Source of the DNA: Diphasiastrum complanatum
Taxonomy: Eukaryota; Streptophyta; Lycopodiopsida; Lycopodiales; Lycopodiaceae
Assembly (NCBI GenBank): GCA_029204225.1
Contig: CM055099.1
Location: 66,987,852 to 67,051,851 of the forward strand
Length of the DNA: 64,000 nucleotides
Reading direction: 5' to 3'
Each line of letters opens with the position of its first letter. The stretch's first letter is position 1. A model generated the notes under the pieces. The model was given only the letters and a program-made list of their open reading frames with translations. It was not told the origin of the DNA and ran no database searches. Position numbers and translations under genes: made by a program. Of this stretch, positions 1 to 10,693 are shown piece by piece.

Positions 1-1237
1 ATATCTGACTAACATATTGTAGATGTACCTCGTAGATCAACTTTCAGTTTTTGTCTCTATGGATTTGAATACCAAGACAGAAATGAGCTTCGACCAGATC
101 GGTCATGTCAAATTCAGAAGATAGCATCGTCTTGCCTTCTTTTATCAGATTGATAATGTTGCTAAAGAGCAATTTGTCGTCCACGTACAAAGTGATAATG
201 ATAAAAGATTGTTGCACTGTCTTGAAGTAAACATTCGAATTTGAAGAGCTAGGTGTGTAGTCGTGATCAATAGGAAAAGTATTGGTCCTTTGAAACCATG
301 CTCGAGCAAATTGCTTCATACCATAAAGTACCTTATGGAGATTACACACATGATTGTGTTTATCCTCGATAATTTAACCTTCGGGTTGCAGCATGTAAAT
401 GTCTTCTTCAATAACTCCATTGAGGTACGCTCTTTGTACATCCATTTGATGTATTTCCAAATATGTTGCAGTAGCAAACGATAATAAAAGTCGAATAGAA
501 GAATGCTTGACTACTGGACTGAAAGTCTCAATGTAATCGGCATTGTATACCTGAGAAAATCCTCTGGCGACAGGTCAGACTTTTCTTTTGTCAATGCTTC
601 CATCTGCTTTGTACTTGACCTTGAAAATCCATTTGCAATCAACTACGTTTCTGCTCGTAGGTAATTCGACAATTGTCCATGTCTAAGTTTCTGGTAAGAG
701 ATGAATACTCTTTACCCATAGCTTCTTTCCAGAGATCAGAATCTGGCTGACGAAGTACCTCTTCGACAGTCGTCGGCTCATGAACAAAGTAGGCTGCAGA
801 CTCGTCGATATACCTGGTAGGTGGTCTACTAGTTCTTGTTGATCTTTTGGAAAACAGAGGAAGTTGATAATTTTCATCATACTATAGTTGATGAACTACA
901 TCATCATCATCTTCTGATTCACTATTGATTTGTTGTTCATCAAGAGTAGATGATCTTGGACCTTCAATGAGAATAGTTGACTGAGGAACTGGAAAGTTTA
1001 ATAGGTCAGTAAAATCTGATAGATCGGCTACATGGGCTTTGCCTTTTCTTTTGAGGTTGATAAACTGATCTTTGATGAAGATGATATCCCGGCTAGTGAA
1101 TATCTTTGACTCGATAGGATCAAACAACTTCTAGGCTTGATCAGAAGTAGTGTACCTGATGAAAATACATTTGAGACTCTAGAAGTCGAGCTTCTTCCTG
1201 AAATCATGAGGAATCTACACATAAGCAGTACATCCAA
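1..1237 (-). pseudogene. Copia-1 reverse transcriptase and integrase-RT linker, broken
   Basis: Decayed pol segment. The RT part carries the copia signature LYGMKQFARAW followed by the catalytic YVDD (codons at plus 176-187) and the later block FCLGIQIHRDKN, after which a stop interrupts the frame where Copia-5 continues QKLID. To the right, the frame holds the acidic, Ser-rich linker between integrase and RT (SESEDDDD near 900-930) and a block around DSDLWKEAMGKEYSSL, typical of the copia RT N-terminus. Several in-frame stops and frame changes split the region. In a live element this protein would copy element RNA into DNA. The C-terminal RT half and RNase H, if present, lie outside the window. 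Confidence 0.8.
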
Positions 1238-1939
1238 AAATTCATAAGTTTGATAAAGAAGGTTTGGTACCTGTCCAAACTTCGAATGGTGGTTTTTCTG
1301 AGAGACCTTTATTAGGACATCTTTTCTGAATATAGGTTGCTGGCTTCAGCCCAAAAGAACTTCGGAAGTGTCGCATGTGATAACATGCACTTTGCCGATT
1401 CAACTAAGGTTCTGTTCTTTCTCTCAGCAAGACCATATGACTAAGGCGAATAGGAGGTAATGTATTGTTTCTCAATGTTGTAATCAAGGCAATACTCCTT
1501 GAATTCGGTGGAGATGTATTCTCCGCTGTTATCTGACCTCAATGCTTTGATTTGTTTACCAGTTTTATTTTCTGCATGCTCTTTGAATTGTTTGAACTTG
1601 ATGAAAGCTTCTGATTTCTGCTTAATGAAGTAATCAGTTGTTCTTCTGGAGAATTCGTCAGTAAAAGTAATAAAATATTTTGCATCTAGTAATGAAGGAG
1701 TTTGCATAGGTCACATATATTTGTATGAACAACATCTTATAGACCTTTTGCACATGCCTATGACTTGATCTAAAATGAATTCTAGTCTGCTTTCCAAGGA
1801 TGCACCTATGACAAACAAGGAGATCGACTTTGCCAAAAGAATAGTCAAGATCAAGTGCTAGGGATTGTCTGGACATGTTCGAAGTAGATGCATAATTCAA
1901 GTGTCCTAAGTGATGATGCCATAGTAATGCTTTATTGAC
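1238..1939 (-). pseudogene. Copia-1 GAG-pre-integrase and integrase core
   Basis: The minus-strand translation shows the GAG-pre-integrase pattern ALLWHHHLGHLNYAS (H-x-x-x-GH), then VCHRCILGKQTR with the Cys pair, then the integrase core with FITFTDEFSRRTTDYF and ALRSDNSGEYISTEF. The Asp in TDEFSR and the Asp of RSDNSGEY fit the first two acidic residues of the D,D-35-E triad. The frame ends shortly after YITSYSP, where intact elements continue into the Asn-Gly-Val-Ala-Glu block. The end at about 1939 is a deletion junction that joins this domain directly to gag. Confident as a copia integrase remnant; not functional. Confidence 0.85.
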
Positions 1940-2160
1940 TACATTGAGAATAATAAGCACGACAGGTTTACCATCCTTCGATTTACATTTTGAGTCTTCT
2001 GTGTCATCTTCAGGTTTTACTTCGATACCTGTAACAACATCTCACACCTCGTTGGCGATTAGCAAGGTCATCTTAAATTTTCACAAATAATAATTGATCC
2101 ATTCAGCTTGTCTGCGATAAAACCAGCTTTACTTTGAGAATCCATCTAGAACTTAGTCTG
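1940..2160 (-). pseudogene. Copia-1 gag N-terminal remnant
   Basis: A short gag N-terminus (LLIANEV, DDTEDSK, KSKDGKP, IILN) that aligns with the start of Copia-5 gag near 57580-57770. It carries a TGA stop within LLIANEV-DVV. It ends abruptly at IILN and continues in the same frame into the GAG-pre-integrase domain, so about 1.06 kb (rest of gag, zinc knuckle, protease) present in Copia-5 is missing here. Confidence 0.75.
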
Positions 2161-2330
2161 TTGCCGATTGTATCGATGACGCTAAGATGTAGTGATGCCA
2201 ACAACAAGAAACCAATTTTCTGATACTGAAACAAATTGATTCAAACTGAAGAATAATTTGATATCGCGAAAGATATCAAGTATAAGAGCTTGCACTTTGA
2301 AATAGTATTAGGCCTTGAAGAAGAATCAAT

Positions 2331-2384
2331 GCTCTGATACCATATAGGTACGATCTGATACCATATAGGTACGCTCTGATACCA
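2331..2384 (-). promoter_or_regulatory. Copia-1 primer binding site with tandem PBS-like repeats
   Basis: The base run TGGTATCAGAGC (minus strand, 2373-2384) directly abuts the LTR start at 2385 and matches the usual copia PBS, which pairs with the 3' end of initiator tRNA-Met. Two further PBS-like 12-mers lie at 2352-2363 (one mismatch) and 2331-2342 (exact), each offset by 21 bp, so the PBS plus 9 bases has been tandemly copied. Confidence 0.85.
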
Positions 2385-2960
2385 TGTTGGAGATAGGTGA
2401 GTAATGGAATAGCGGAAACTTCCTACTTCCAATGCATGACTACGCCTATCAAAAATTGAACAAAGCAGTAGTGATGGGAATCACGTCCAATCTTTAGCAA
2501 CTAACTTTTGCTAGATACTAAGTGATTACATAGCCAAACATAAAGTATTGAATTCTCAGACAATTTCTACCAGTTACAAAAGCAATACAGAGATGCATGC
2601 ATTTTGACACAAACTGAATGCAATAAGAAAATAGTATTGATTCAAGAAAACAAGATCCAATGCTAATGAGCGCAAAACAATAGCAAATAGATACCGCGCA
2701 CTCTAAAGCTATTTCTGAGTAACTGAGAATAAGTCTGAAATAAGCGACTCTCTTGATAAGCAGTAGCACAATAGCAACTCTAAAATAAGTCTCTAAAAGA
2801 CTGAGCTAGAATGCTCAAGAGAATTCAAGCTTAAAAGCTTGATAGAGAGCTAACTACAATATTTTCTGGTTGTGAACGATCTACTTGATAAGAGCATAGG
2901 AAGCGTTGTGTAATAACATTCAACTCCTTCAAAATTCACAATATATTGATAATGAGATGT
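2385..2960 (-). repeat. Copia-1 5' LTR
   Basis: Starts TGTTGG right next to the PBS. The body aligns with the Copia-5 LTR (57999 onward), for example TGCATGACTAC followed by CGCCTATCA, and later CTCTAAA..CTGAGTAACTGA. Alignment fades near 2820; the outer end is estimated, and no terminal CA or target duplication could be fixed. Confidence 0.65.
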
Positions 2961-5841
2961 ATGAGAACAGCTGATTTATACTAAGTAATTAGGTCGTTTA
3001 ATGTGACTGCCAGTTGGCTGGAGTCAGTAGCCCAAGTGTACAGATTCAGGCAAGAAATTATCCTGAGCATATTGGCGAGGGCAAAGCTTCAGCCACCCCC
3101 AGTTGATGATGGCATTGCTGATGATCTTATTATACTAAATAAAGATTAGAAAAATATAGATAGCATAGAACAAAGATAAATTGAAAATGTATAGAATTGA
3201 TAGGAAAGTATACATTTATATATTAAATGTAGCTCCATTTTATTGAATTTGGGAGCCCAGAGGATACATGTATTGATGCCCAACTTGGGCTTTCATTTAT
3301 TGATGAAAAAGTCTATACACAGATTTTACTGAACTTTATTTGAAGCTATTGTTCTTCCACAATGGTGATTGTTGTAGGTAGATCTTTGCAGCATGTTATC
3401 GGCTCCTATCTTTTTCGCAGCTGTGACAAGACAAATATTAGTGAATGTGCCATTGCAAACTTATGTCATTTTCCTTTAATGTGTACTGTTTTGAGATGGC
3501 AATAATTGCAAACAAATAAAGTTGGTGTCTTTCAAACACTTGCGCTTGAGAAAAATTCAACAAATATATGCAATGAGAGAAACCTAAGTGAACAATTTTC
3601 AGACTCGTCTTATCTTCATGGCATTTCTAACATCCAAGAGTAGCTTGCATATGAAGGATTCCTCATAGCTATTGGAAAAAAGCGTCAATAAATTTAAAAA
3701 ACTAAATTGGGTCTCGTTGACCAAATTTGTCTTGTTTAGCTTATAGTTGTATTGAAATGAGATTTGAACTCGAGAAAATCCCACTTCAACAATTACTAAT
3801 TTTTTATTGTTTTTTTTATCTAGCTGTTTTGGTACCACATGTAAAAAATAGTCCTAAATAAATTAAAAAGTCCAAAATTAATTGAGGCAGTGTTAGCCAT
3901 CTCATCTCCTGACAGTCATATCTATGAGAGCCTAGAAAACTCTCATTGACCCAGGAGTACAAGGTGATTAGGATGGCCCCCAGGATTGTAAGCGGCGTTA
4001 CCCTGATCACTCACATAAGGGAAGTGTGGGCACTTCCCTCGTTGGAAACTCGGCGAAAAATCTGCCCAACAGGCTCTGCTACCACTTTCAAGACAAGCAC
4101 AAACTAGGATGTTGGCTCCAACTTGACACATAGGGAACAAATGGTGGATACAACATACCCAACCAAACCTAGATCAACTGGATGTTAACCCCAAAAACAT
4201 GGACCACTAGCAATATATAGCTCAAGGAGAGATGTCAATCTAGCAACATGTAGTTATTGCTCTTAATCGAGCTCTCCTCCTGGAGAAGCCCATGGGTATA
4301 CTTATACCCTCCAAGGCTCTACACCAACTAGGGAGTGAATTGGGACATCTCATTGAGACACATCAATAGCCTAACTAGGCCACATCTGCCACTAAATGAT
4401 GAGTCACTGCTAGTTCTATATAAATCCACTATCATAGGTTGTAGGCCTTAACCATTGATTATGATTTAATGCCATAAGGGCCCAAATGCCTCATAAGCAT
4501 AACTAATTTATGGGTCGAGCTTATAGGCCTTCTGATCTCCTTATAGGACGTAGATCCTACGTCAGTCCATCAATGGGCATGACACCTTTATTGAGGTAAC
4601 CTACCATCGAAGTGGCAACATGCCTTGGAAGTGGCATGCTCCTTACACTAACGCGGCGCCCTTGACTAAGCCTAAAATAAATCTCAAAATATGAGAACAA
4701 GGCTTTAGGAGTTGTAATTGGCTCACCATTAAGAAATCTGTTACACATATAATGCCCTCAAATTTGATCTAAAATTTTACCTCGGCAATGTGATGTTTTT
4801 CACTTTGTAAAGTTGTAAAGACCTCCTGAAAAAGTCTGTGTACTTGGAGGAGGACTTACACGACATAAAACCAATATATTAGACATGGTCTTATATGAAA
4901 GGAACCTTACAAATTTGTAAAATTCTTGTGATGATGCTCATTAAAATTAGAAAGGGTGGAGGAACCTTGAGTATGTAACCTTAAGGTTGCTTGAACCAAG
5001 CTATAGTTAGATTATATTTTTTATATCTTAAACTTAGTGCAATGGAAGGCTCTCTTCCTCGAGCCTTCCTTACTATGAGGTGCTTGAGAGAGGTGGCCTA
5101 CCCCTTTACTAAATGGATGAAATGAGAGATGCTAGAATAGGATGTGATATAAACAAGGTGGTTGATATATCATCAAAAGCTTTGAAGTAAGTAGGGCATT
5201 CAAATGGCTGAAAAATAAAAAAACCAAAAATTGCCTATTAAAACAAAGAAACTCTCAATGCTCAAAGTCACCTACTAGTGACATATCACTTATGGCATTC
5301 AAAATTTGAAAATTTAAAAAGAAAGAAAAATTGCAATGAAGCATATTCATTTCAATGCTCAAAACTCACCTAGGGAGTGACACTTAGAGCTGCTAACAAT
5401 TTATCACAATAGCTTATGGTTATGGCATCAAAGCTAAGAAGTTTGAATGGGTGAAATTTGAATGTTGTTGTGAACTTCTTTGAATGAACAAAATGCCCAA
5501 AATGGCCATGAACGGAACAATCCTGCTGGAAAATTTTCTTACCATGCATGATCCCTCAAATACATTTGCAGATTGTTGACAAACCGGGTATCTGTTTTAT
5601 TCTATCTTATCTGCCGAATTTGGGTTATCTGAGAACGGGGAAAAGTAGATAGAGGTAAGAAACAACTTCAGAATCAGTGACAGAAAATATGGCCTGTAAG
5701 TAGCTGTTTCAGCTCTGGAAGATGCTTGCTGATCTAGCAACAATCCACATATTTCTATGCATACACTAATCTAATCTTTCCATGACTGAAGCTGTTTAAT
5801 CATTTCAGTCATGGGTTGATTACTTTGCGATTGTTCAGGAT
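2961..5841. other. Gene-free stretch 3' of the DUF641 gene
   Basis: No supported gene. Short frames here lack recognisable domains. A tRNA B-box-like word lies near 3755-3775 on the minus strand, but no matching A box or cloverleaf was found. The right end is the probable 3' UTR and downstream sequence of the DUF641 gene. Confidence 0.4.
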
Positions 5842-8175
5842 TCAAGTAAACCAGAACGATTGTTTACCATGATCGGGAGGTGCTTGCAATCTCGTGCTTG
5901 GAAGATCAGAGAGTCTATGTCTCGCTGCAGGTTTTATATAGACTAAGCTCTTTATGATTCTCTGGCAGAGCTCAAATCCAGGATTGACCATGAACTCCAC
6001 GTATTTTCTAGGTTGATCAAGCTCTTCAAGAGAGCCCTCTACCACAGCTTCCATGTAATCTGGATCAAATTCTGCCCACTCATTCACGTAGAAAAGGTAC
6101 ACATGTGAGCGAAATGCACTAGCCATATTGTGTATGATCCACATATATTTGCTTACATCCAGAAAAGACTCCGTCACATTATCCGGCCACTTCTCAAACC
6201 AGTCCAACTTTTCCTGAAAGAGCTGAAGCTTCTTACTACAGAAAAGATGGAAGCATCTATTGTACCCGGGGCTTTTGACGTCAATGGCGTCTGCTGGTGA
6301 GATCGACATCAAGCACTGAAATGATAACAGACACAATTTCCTGAGTTGCCGGTCACGATGCGTTAATATGCCAAAGTATTCGGTCTCAAAATCTTCAAAC
6401 ATGGTTCTGTTGATGAATGCTTGAATGCCGTATTTCAGGTGCTCTATCTGAGCGAATCGAGCGTCAGGCAGAAATTCATGCATCATCAAACTCATTGCCG
6501 TTGACCTAGTGTTGATTGTGATTCCCAGCTTGTGAAGCATCTTTTGCCTTGCCTCGATCAGCTTTGTGCAGAAATCGTGGAGTAGAGCTTGGAGCACTCG
6601 CACAGTCTCCTGAAATAAGCCAACCGAGACAAACTGCTGTCGACTTGATAAACTGAGAGCTGACAGACAACCCTGATGAATGTACCAGCAGCACCAGCTT
6701 CTTCCTAGCTTGTGGATGCACTTATTCTCCTGGGTAACGTGAACGTGACGCTCCTGCTTTTCCTTCAAGAGAGCTTCCGAGGAGGTATCGCTCAACTCGT
6801 CTTCCTGATGGAAAGAGCTTCTTCTACTTCGCACCTTTTCTTTCAGCAGAACATTGACTCCACGATTTATGACTTTTTTGCGAATTCCGGACATATTATG
6901 CTCGGCTGAACCTTTGGATGAGCTAATTTCCTGCTTAGATGCCCTCAATGGGCTCGGAAAGCTATTCGCCTCATTGCAGCAAACGATTTTTCCTGGCTGC
7001 GGCTGCCGATGTTTCCTCTTGAGAACACCTGTACTGCGATCTGGTGCTTGTTCATTGTTTATTGGATCCGGAATATTGACAGTATTCTCTTTTATATTCA
7101 GTTCTTCAAGCTGTTGGTTTATAGACTTTAGTCTTTGAAGTTCCTGCAACCTTGTATCAATCGAATCAAGCGATTTGTGCATTTCGTGCATGTCATAAGC
7201 GTAGCGTTTCTGGAAGCCCATTAACTGGGCTTTAAACGCAGTAGCATACAGAGATGCAGGACAGGAACCGGAACGGCTGAGTGTACTTATATCTGTTGCT
7301 ACAGCAGCTATTGTTGCAAACTTGGCGTGTCTGGAAGTTAGAAAGACTTTTGACTTGGCGTTGGGGACGATAGAAGAAGGGCTCTGGTATGTGGAATTAG
7401 TCTTACTCTCTTGCCTGGTAACCGATGTTACAGATAGCATTGGATCTATTTCATTTGTTTCTTCACCCTTCTCAGAAATAAAGATATTGCGGCTGCTGTT
7501 AGAAGACAAAATATCTCCTGCCTCATTCCTGATTGTCGTATACTCGTGAGAATTTTCTGGTTCTCTAGTTCCCACACATAGAGAATGCCCTTCTGCGGTG
7601 TTATATATCATCTAGAAAGTGCAACTGAAATACTTTAGCGGCCATCTCCACAGAACATAGTTACATCAAAGTTGTGGAAGATAATTATAAACAGAAAACT
7701 TCACACTGAATTTTGAAACATGTAATGAAAAAGTTAACAGCAGACTACGTACGCCACATCTTGCATCAGTTGATTGTTCTTGAATTTCAGGCTCCTGTTC
7801 TGAGATTTGGTATATTGTAGACGATGACGTCTGCTCTTTGGCGGTGTAGGTTTGCCCTGCTTCTTCTTTGGCAGATGAACCACAGTAACTTTGCAAGGAG
7901 CTATCCGATCCATCCTTTGAAAGTTCCAACAGGTTTGAGCATAACATCTTCTTCTGCTCATTACATTTATTTTTCTGTTCATTCCTCTGAGGCATGCCGG
8001 AGAGCTCCTCTACCTTTTCTTTTGCCAAAGAAACATCATCCTGCTGATTAACGGCAGGTGTTTTCACGTCTATGACAGCAGCTACGAGCCTCCAACTGCT
8101 TCTTACAGACTTTGCCACCTTCTGCCGCCATTGCACTTGATCACTTGCAGAAATAATACCAGATTCTTGTTCCAT
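5842..8175 (-). CDS. DUF641 / GIL1-IRKI family protein, two exons
   Basis: Predicted exons 8175-7753 (141 codons) and 7611-5842 (589 codons plus stop), joined in phase 0 across a 141-bp intron (GTACGT...TTTCTAG); the other GT/AG pairs I tried ran into stops. The ATG at 8175 is preceded in frame by a TAG. The product is about 730 aa. Residues ~1-235 are polar and low complexity; ~236-278 resemble the DUF641 N-terminal block; ~282-313 are a heptad-rich coiled coil (MHEMHKSLDSIDTRLQELQR). Residues ~476-702 are the family C-terminal domain: INRTMFEDFETEYFG, FHLFCSKKLQLF, YMWIIHNMASAF, YMEAVVEGS, VNPGFELCQRIIKSLVYI. In Arabidopsis GIL1 acts in light control of gravitropism and IRKI binds a receptor kinase; a biochemical activity is not known. 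It is longer than the usual ~470-560 aa, mostly N-terminally. A 76-bp stretch near 6614-6689 could be a further intron. The family call is firm, the subfamily is not. Confidence 0.88.
7612..7752 (-). other. Predicted intron of the DUF641 gene
   Basis: Minus-strand donor GGC/GTACGTAG and acceptor TTTCTAG/ATG. This is the only GT-AG pair I found that keeps the frame open on both sides. Length is 141 bp, T-rich before the acceptor. Confidence 0.7.
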
Positions 8176-9345
8176 TTCATCACACTAATTAAACAAACAA
8201 AAAACAGTTCATCATAACTTTCCTTCCCACAACCCTTGATCTTAGTATAATGCTAGATATGTTCTACATATATTAAGATCAAACCAACAGATATCTTAAT
8301 CATGATCGCCCATCTTCTCCTTCGATCACAAATCTTCCTCTACTAGTCTCACGCCACAACTTTTTGAAATGATGAACACAATTTTGAATTCAAATCCAAT
8401 TTCTTTTAATAGCTCATCCAATTTTTGTAGACCGTTTTCTTTTCACTCATTTGAGATATGCCCATGCCCTATTTATGGGTGCAAGACCTACTTAGTGTTC
8501 CTTCACCTCTAGTACTAAAGCTTCCTTGAAAAATGAGAGACTGCTCTTCCCACATGAGAGAGTACCTCTCAATAAGTGTGATTATCTATTCTTTGCCACA
8601 AGAGCTAAGGGCTTGTTCCCACCAACCCATTAGCAATACTTAGTATATGCTACTTGTTAGCTTGACTATTCTTTATTGATTTTTAGACTAGTTGAATGCC
8701 TTTCAAGTTCCAAGAAGACTTATTATATTTTAAATTAACTTGTTTAGGAGACAAGATCACCTAGGATTAATCCTCTACCTAGGCATGCTTGAGAACACAT
8801 TGGAGCCTACAATCTCCAAAACTTGAGAGCTTTGTGCTCCATATCGGTTGTTATCATTAAAATAGTACGCAATGATGCTAGAAAAACTTAAGAGAAAAAA
8901 GGGCCCTATAAGGAATGACATATAGAAGAGAGATAAATAATAAAAAGTAATAAAAATAACATTTTTGTAACTTCTTTATGCAAACACGATGACATTTGTT
9001 TTGGGACTTTGACCTGAAAAAGAGTAATCTTTTTTGGTGTTTTTTAATGGTCCTAGTTTTAGGCCAAAATCATGGATTTTTTTAATAAATCTCTAAATTT
9101 TGTTTTTAAAAAATGCCAAAAAATGCATATTTCAAATAAAAAAACTACAAGTTTTTTGTTGCAAACTTCATAAAACCATCATAATTACAAAAGAAATAAT
9201 AATTCAAGAGAACAAATGATTTTTGAAACTTGAAATCCCATTGAAATACAAAATAACTTAAATTATATATGCACATTCTTTTTTTTAAAGTACATTTTCT
9301 AAGGAATTTTCACTGATGCCTCTCAATTCAGAACTTGACATATTC
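8176..9345. other. AT-rich intergenic stretch, probable DUF641 upstream region
   Basis: No coding frame of note. Very AT-rich with A and T runs, especially 8930-9300. It would include the promoter of the minus-strand DUF641 gene at its left end, but no convincing TATA box position could be chosen. Confidence 0.4.
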
Positions 9346-10476
9346 TCAACACTCGTTTTCAGCTGATGAAGTGGAAGACCCGTCTTCTTCATCAGAGTCA
9401 ATTGGCATGTCTTCCTCAGAATCCGCATCTAATGTTGACAAAAAACATTGTAAATCAGCTTTTCTCTGTTGATGACGAGTGGAGGATGATGGTTTTTCAA
9501 GTAATCCAAGTCGTTCTTTCAATATAGATATTGTTGACTTTCGTAGACGATTGGTCATTGTTAATTCAAAATTAAATGCCAAAACATCTACATCTTGTAG
9601 ATTCAAATCGTCAACTCTTGGTTGATTTTTTGGCAATCTCTTTCTCTTGCCCTTTGGAACTACTTGCAACATTTCGAGTTCGTACCTTCCCAAAAAAGCA
9701 TTCGTTGAAGTGGTGCGCAACCAATGGACACGTAGTACTTTTGTTTGATTGCTATTTCGAATAAAACCAAGTACTTTGGCAATCCAAAATGGATGTCCTT
9801 CATTATCTTCTGAAGCTAGAAGTGCAACAAGGCTTCCAATTTGGATTTCATTCAAATCACCGCGCCATTTCATTTTTGCAGCTTTTACACTTTGCCTATT
9901 CTTCCTTGAGCCCACATAAATTTCACGTTCCTCACCTTGCACAAGCTGCAAGAAATCATTATTCCGAGGAAGATCTGAAGGTTCGACAGTCGTAGTTGAT
10001 GTTCCTAATTTATGAGGCCAATGAAATTCATCAGTTGTTGATGTATGTTCGAGATTGAGCAAACTGATTTTTTGTTCGTCGAAAAAGTCCATCCACCAAT
10101 GCTGATCAAACTCATCAAAAAAATGATAAGATGTTTGAATACTTAAATCCAAAAAATTCAATGAGGCAAGTGGATCAATCTCACGATGTTCTCTTTGCGC
10201 CTTTTGTTCTTCTAGCAAGGACTTCAAGGGAGACAACACAACAAGCTTGATTTGAGTCGATGGAATGTTAAGCAAAAATCGAACTCCTTCAAGAGGTAGC
10301 CACAAAACTGAATTTGAAAATAGTTTGCCCCATAATGATATAATGTCTGATTCGTTACATTTGATTTTAAACTGGTGCTGAAAGCTAATACCATTAATAT
10401 TAGCTATGCATCGCTCTGTTTCGTTGGACGCCTTAACATAATCACGAAAATCATACGTGTGTTTGATTAATGACAA
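9346..10476 (-). pseudogene. Open frame (~376 codons) with FWI-KV / VHW module, 5'-truncated, unassigned
   Basis: An uninterrupted minus-strand frame that begins just after stops near 10485 and has no ATG near its start (the first codon of the stretch is TTG; the first Met codon inside is near residue 128, in QHWWMDFF). It is therefore an exon or the C-terminal part of a larger protein. Visible parts: residues ~100-130 with QKAQREHREIDP; ~205-275 with a compact module (MKWRGD, IQIGSLVALLAS, HPFWIAKVLGFI, VLRVHWL, LGRYELEM) that looks like an SH3/BAH-type small beta fold; a basic patch KGKRKRLPK; and an acidic Ser-rich tail. FWI-KV...VHW modules occur in plant proteins that include transposon products, so a transposon origin is my inference. 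It stays open for over 1.1 kb among decayed repeats, which argues for recent insertion or selection. Confidence 0.5.
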
Positions 10477-10515
10477 TGATCATCAGGGGGCAGCTACTTC
10501 ATTTTGGACTTGAGT

Positions 10516-10693
10516 CATTGGCGTGGACAGGACTTACGTGGGTGATTCATGATGGAATCAAGAAGCTGCAAACGCAAATGGACAAAGTGTGAAGCTTTGA
10601 GAGCCATTGGCATGGACAGGACTTACGTGGATAATTCATGATGGAATTAAGAAGCTGCAAACGCAAATGGACAAAGCGTGAAGCTTTGAGAGC
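10516..10693. repeat. 89-bp tandem duplication
   Basis: Two adjacent copies (10516-10604 and 10605-10693), both containing GGACAGGACTTACGTGG, AAGAAGCTGCAAACGCAAATG and GTGAAGCTTTGAGAGCC, differing at only a few bases. It lies directly upstream of the truncated frame ending at 10476. Confidence 0.85.

Larger units (their letters stand above)
1..2960 (-). mobile_element. Copia-1: Ty1/copia LTR retrotransposon, 5' LTR to RT, truncated by window edge
   Basis: Minus-strand Ty1/copia element. From right to left it shows a 5' LTR (from 2385), an initiator-tRNA-Met type PBS (2373-2384), a gag remnant, the GAG-pre-integrase and integrase region, a linker, and reverse transcriptase that runs off the left edge. 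The order integrase before RT is the copia hallmark. It is a relative of Copia-5 (54395-58610), with which LTR, gag and pol align. Several stop codons and a deletion of about 1.06 kb of gag-protease show it is dead. The right LTR end (about 2960) is approximate because no clear terminal CA could be fixed. Confidence 0.85.

Noticed and set aside
3740-3840. B-box-like word (GAGTTCAAATCTC on the minus strand) as a tRNA or SINE
   Set aside because: No A box at the right distance, no cloverleaf and no flanking duplications.
10516-10693. CRISPR-like or satellite array
   Set aside because: Only two adjacent copies and no spacers; a simple tandem duplication in a plant genome.
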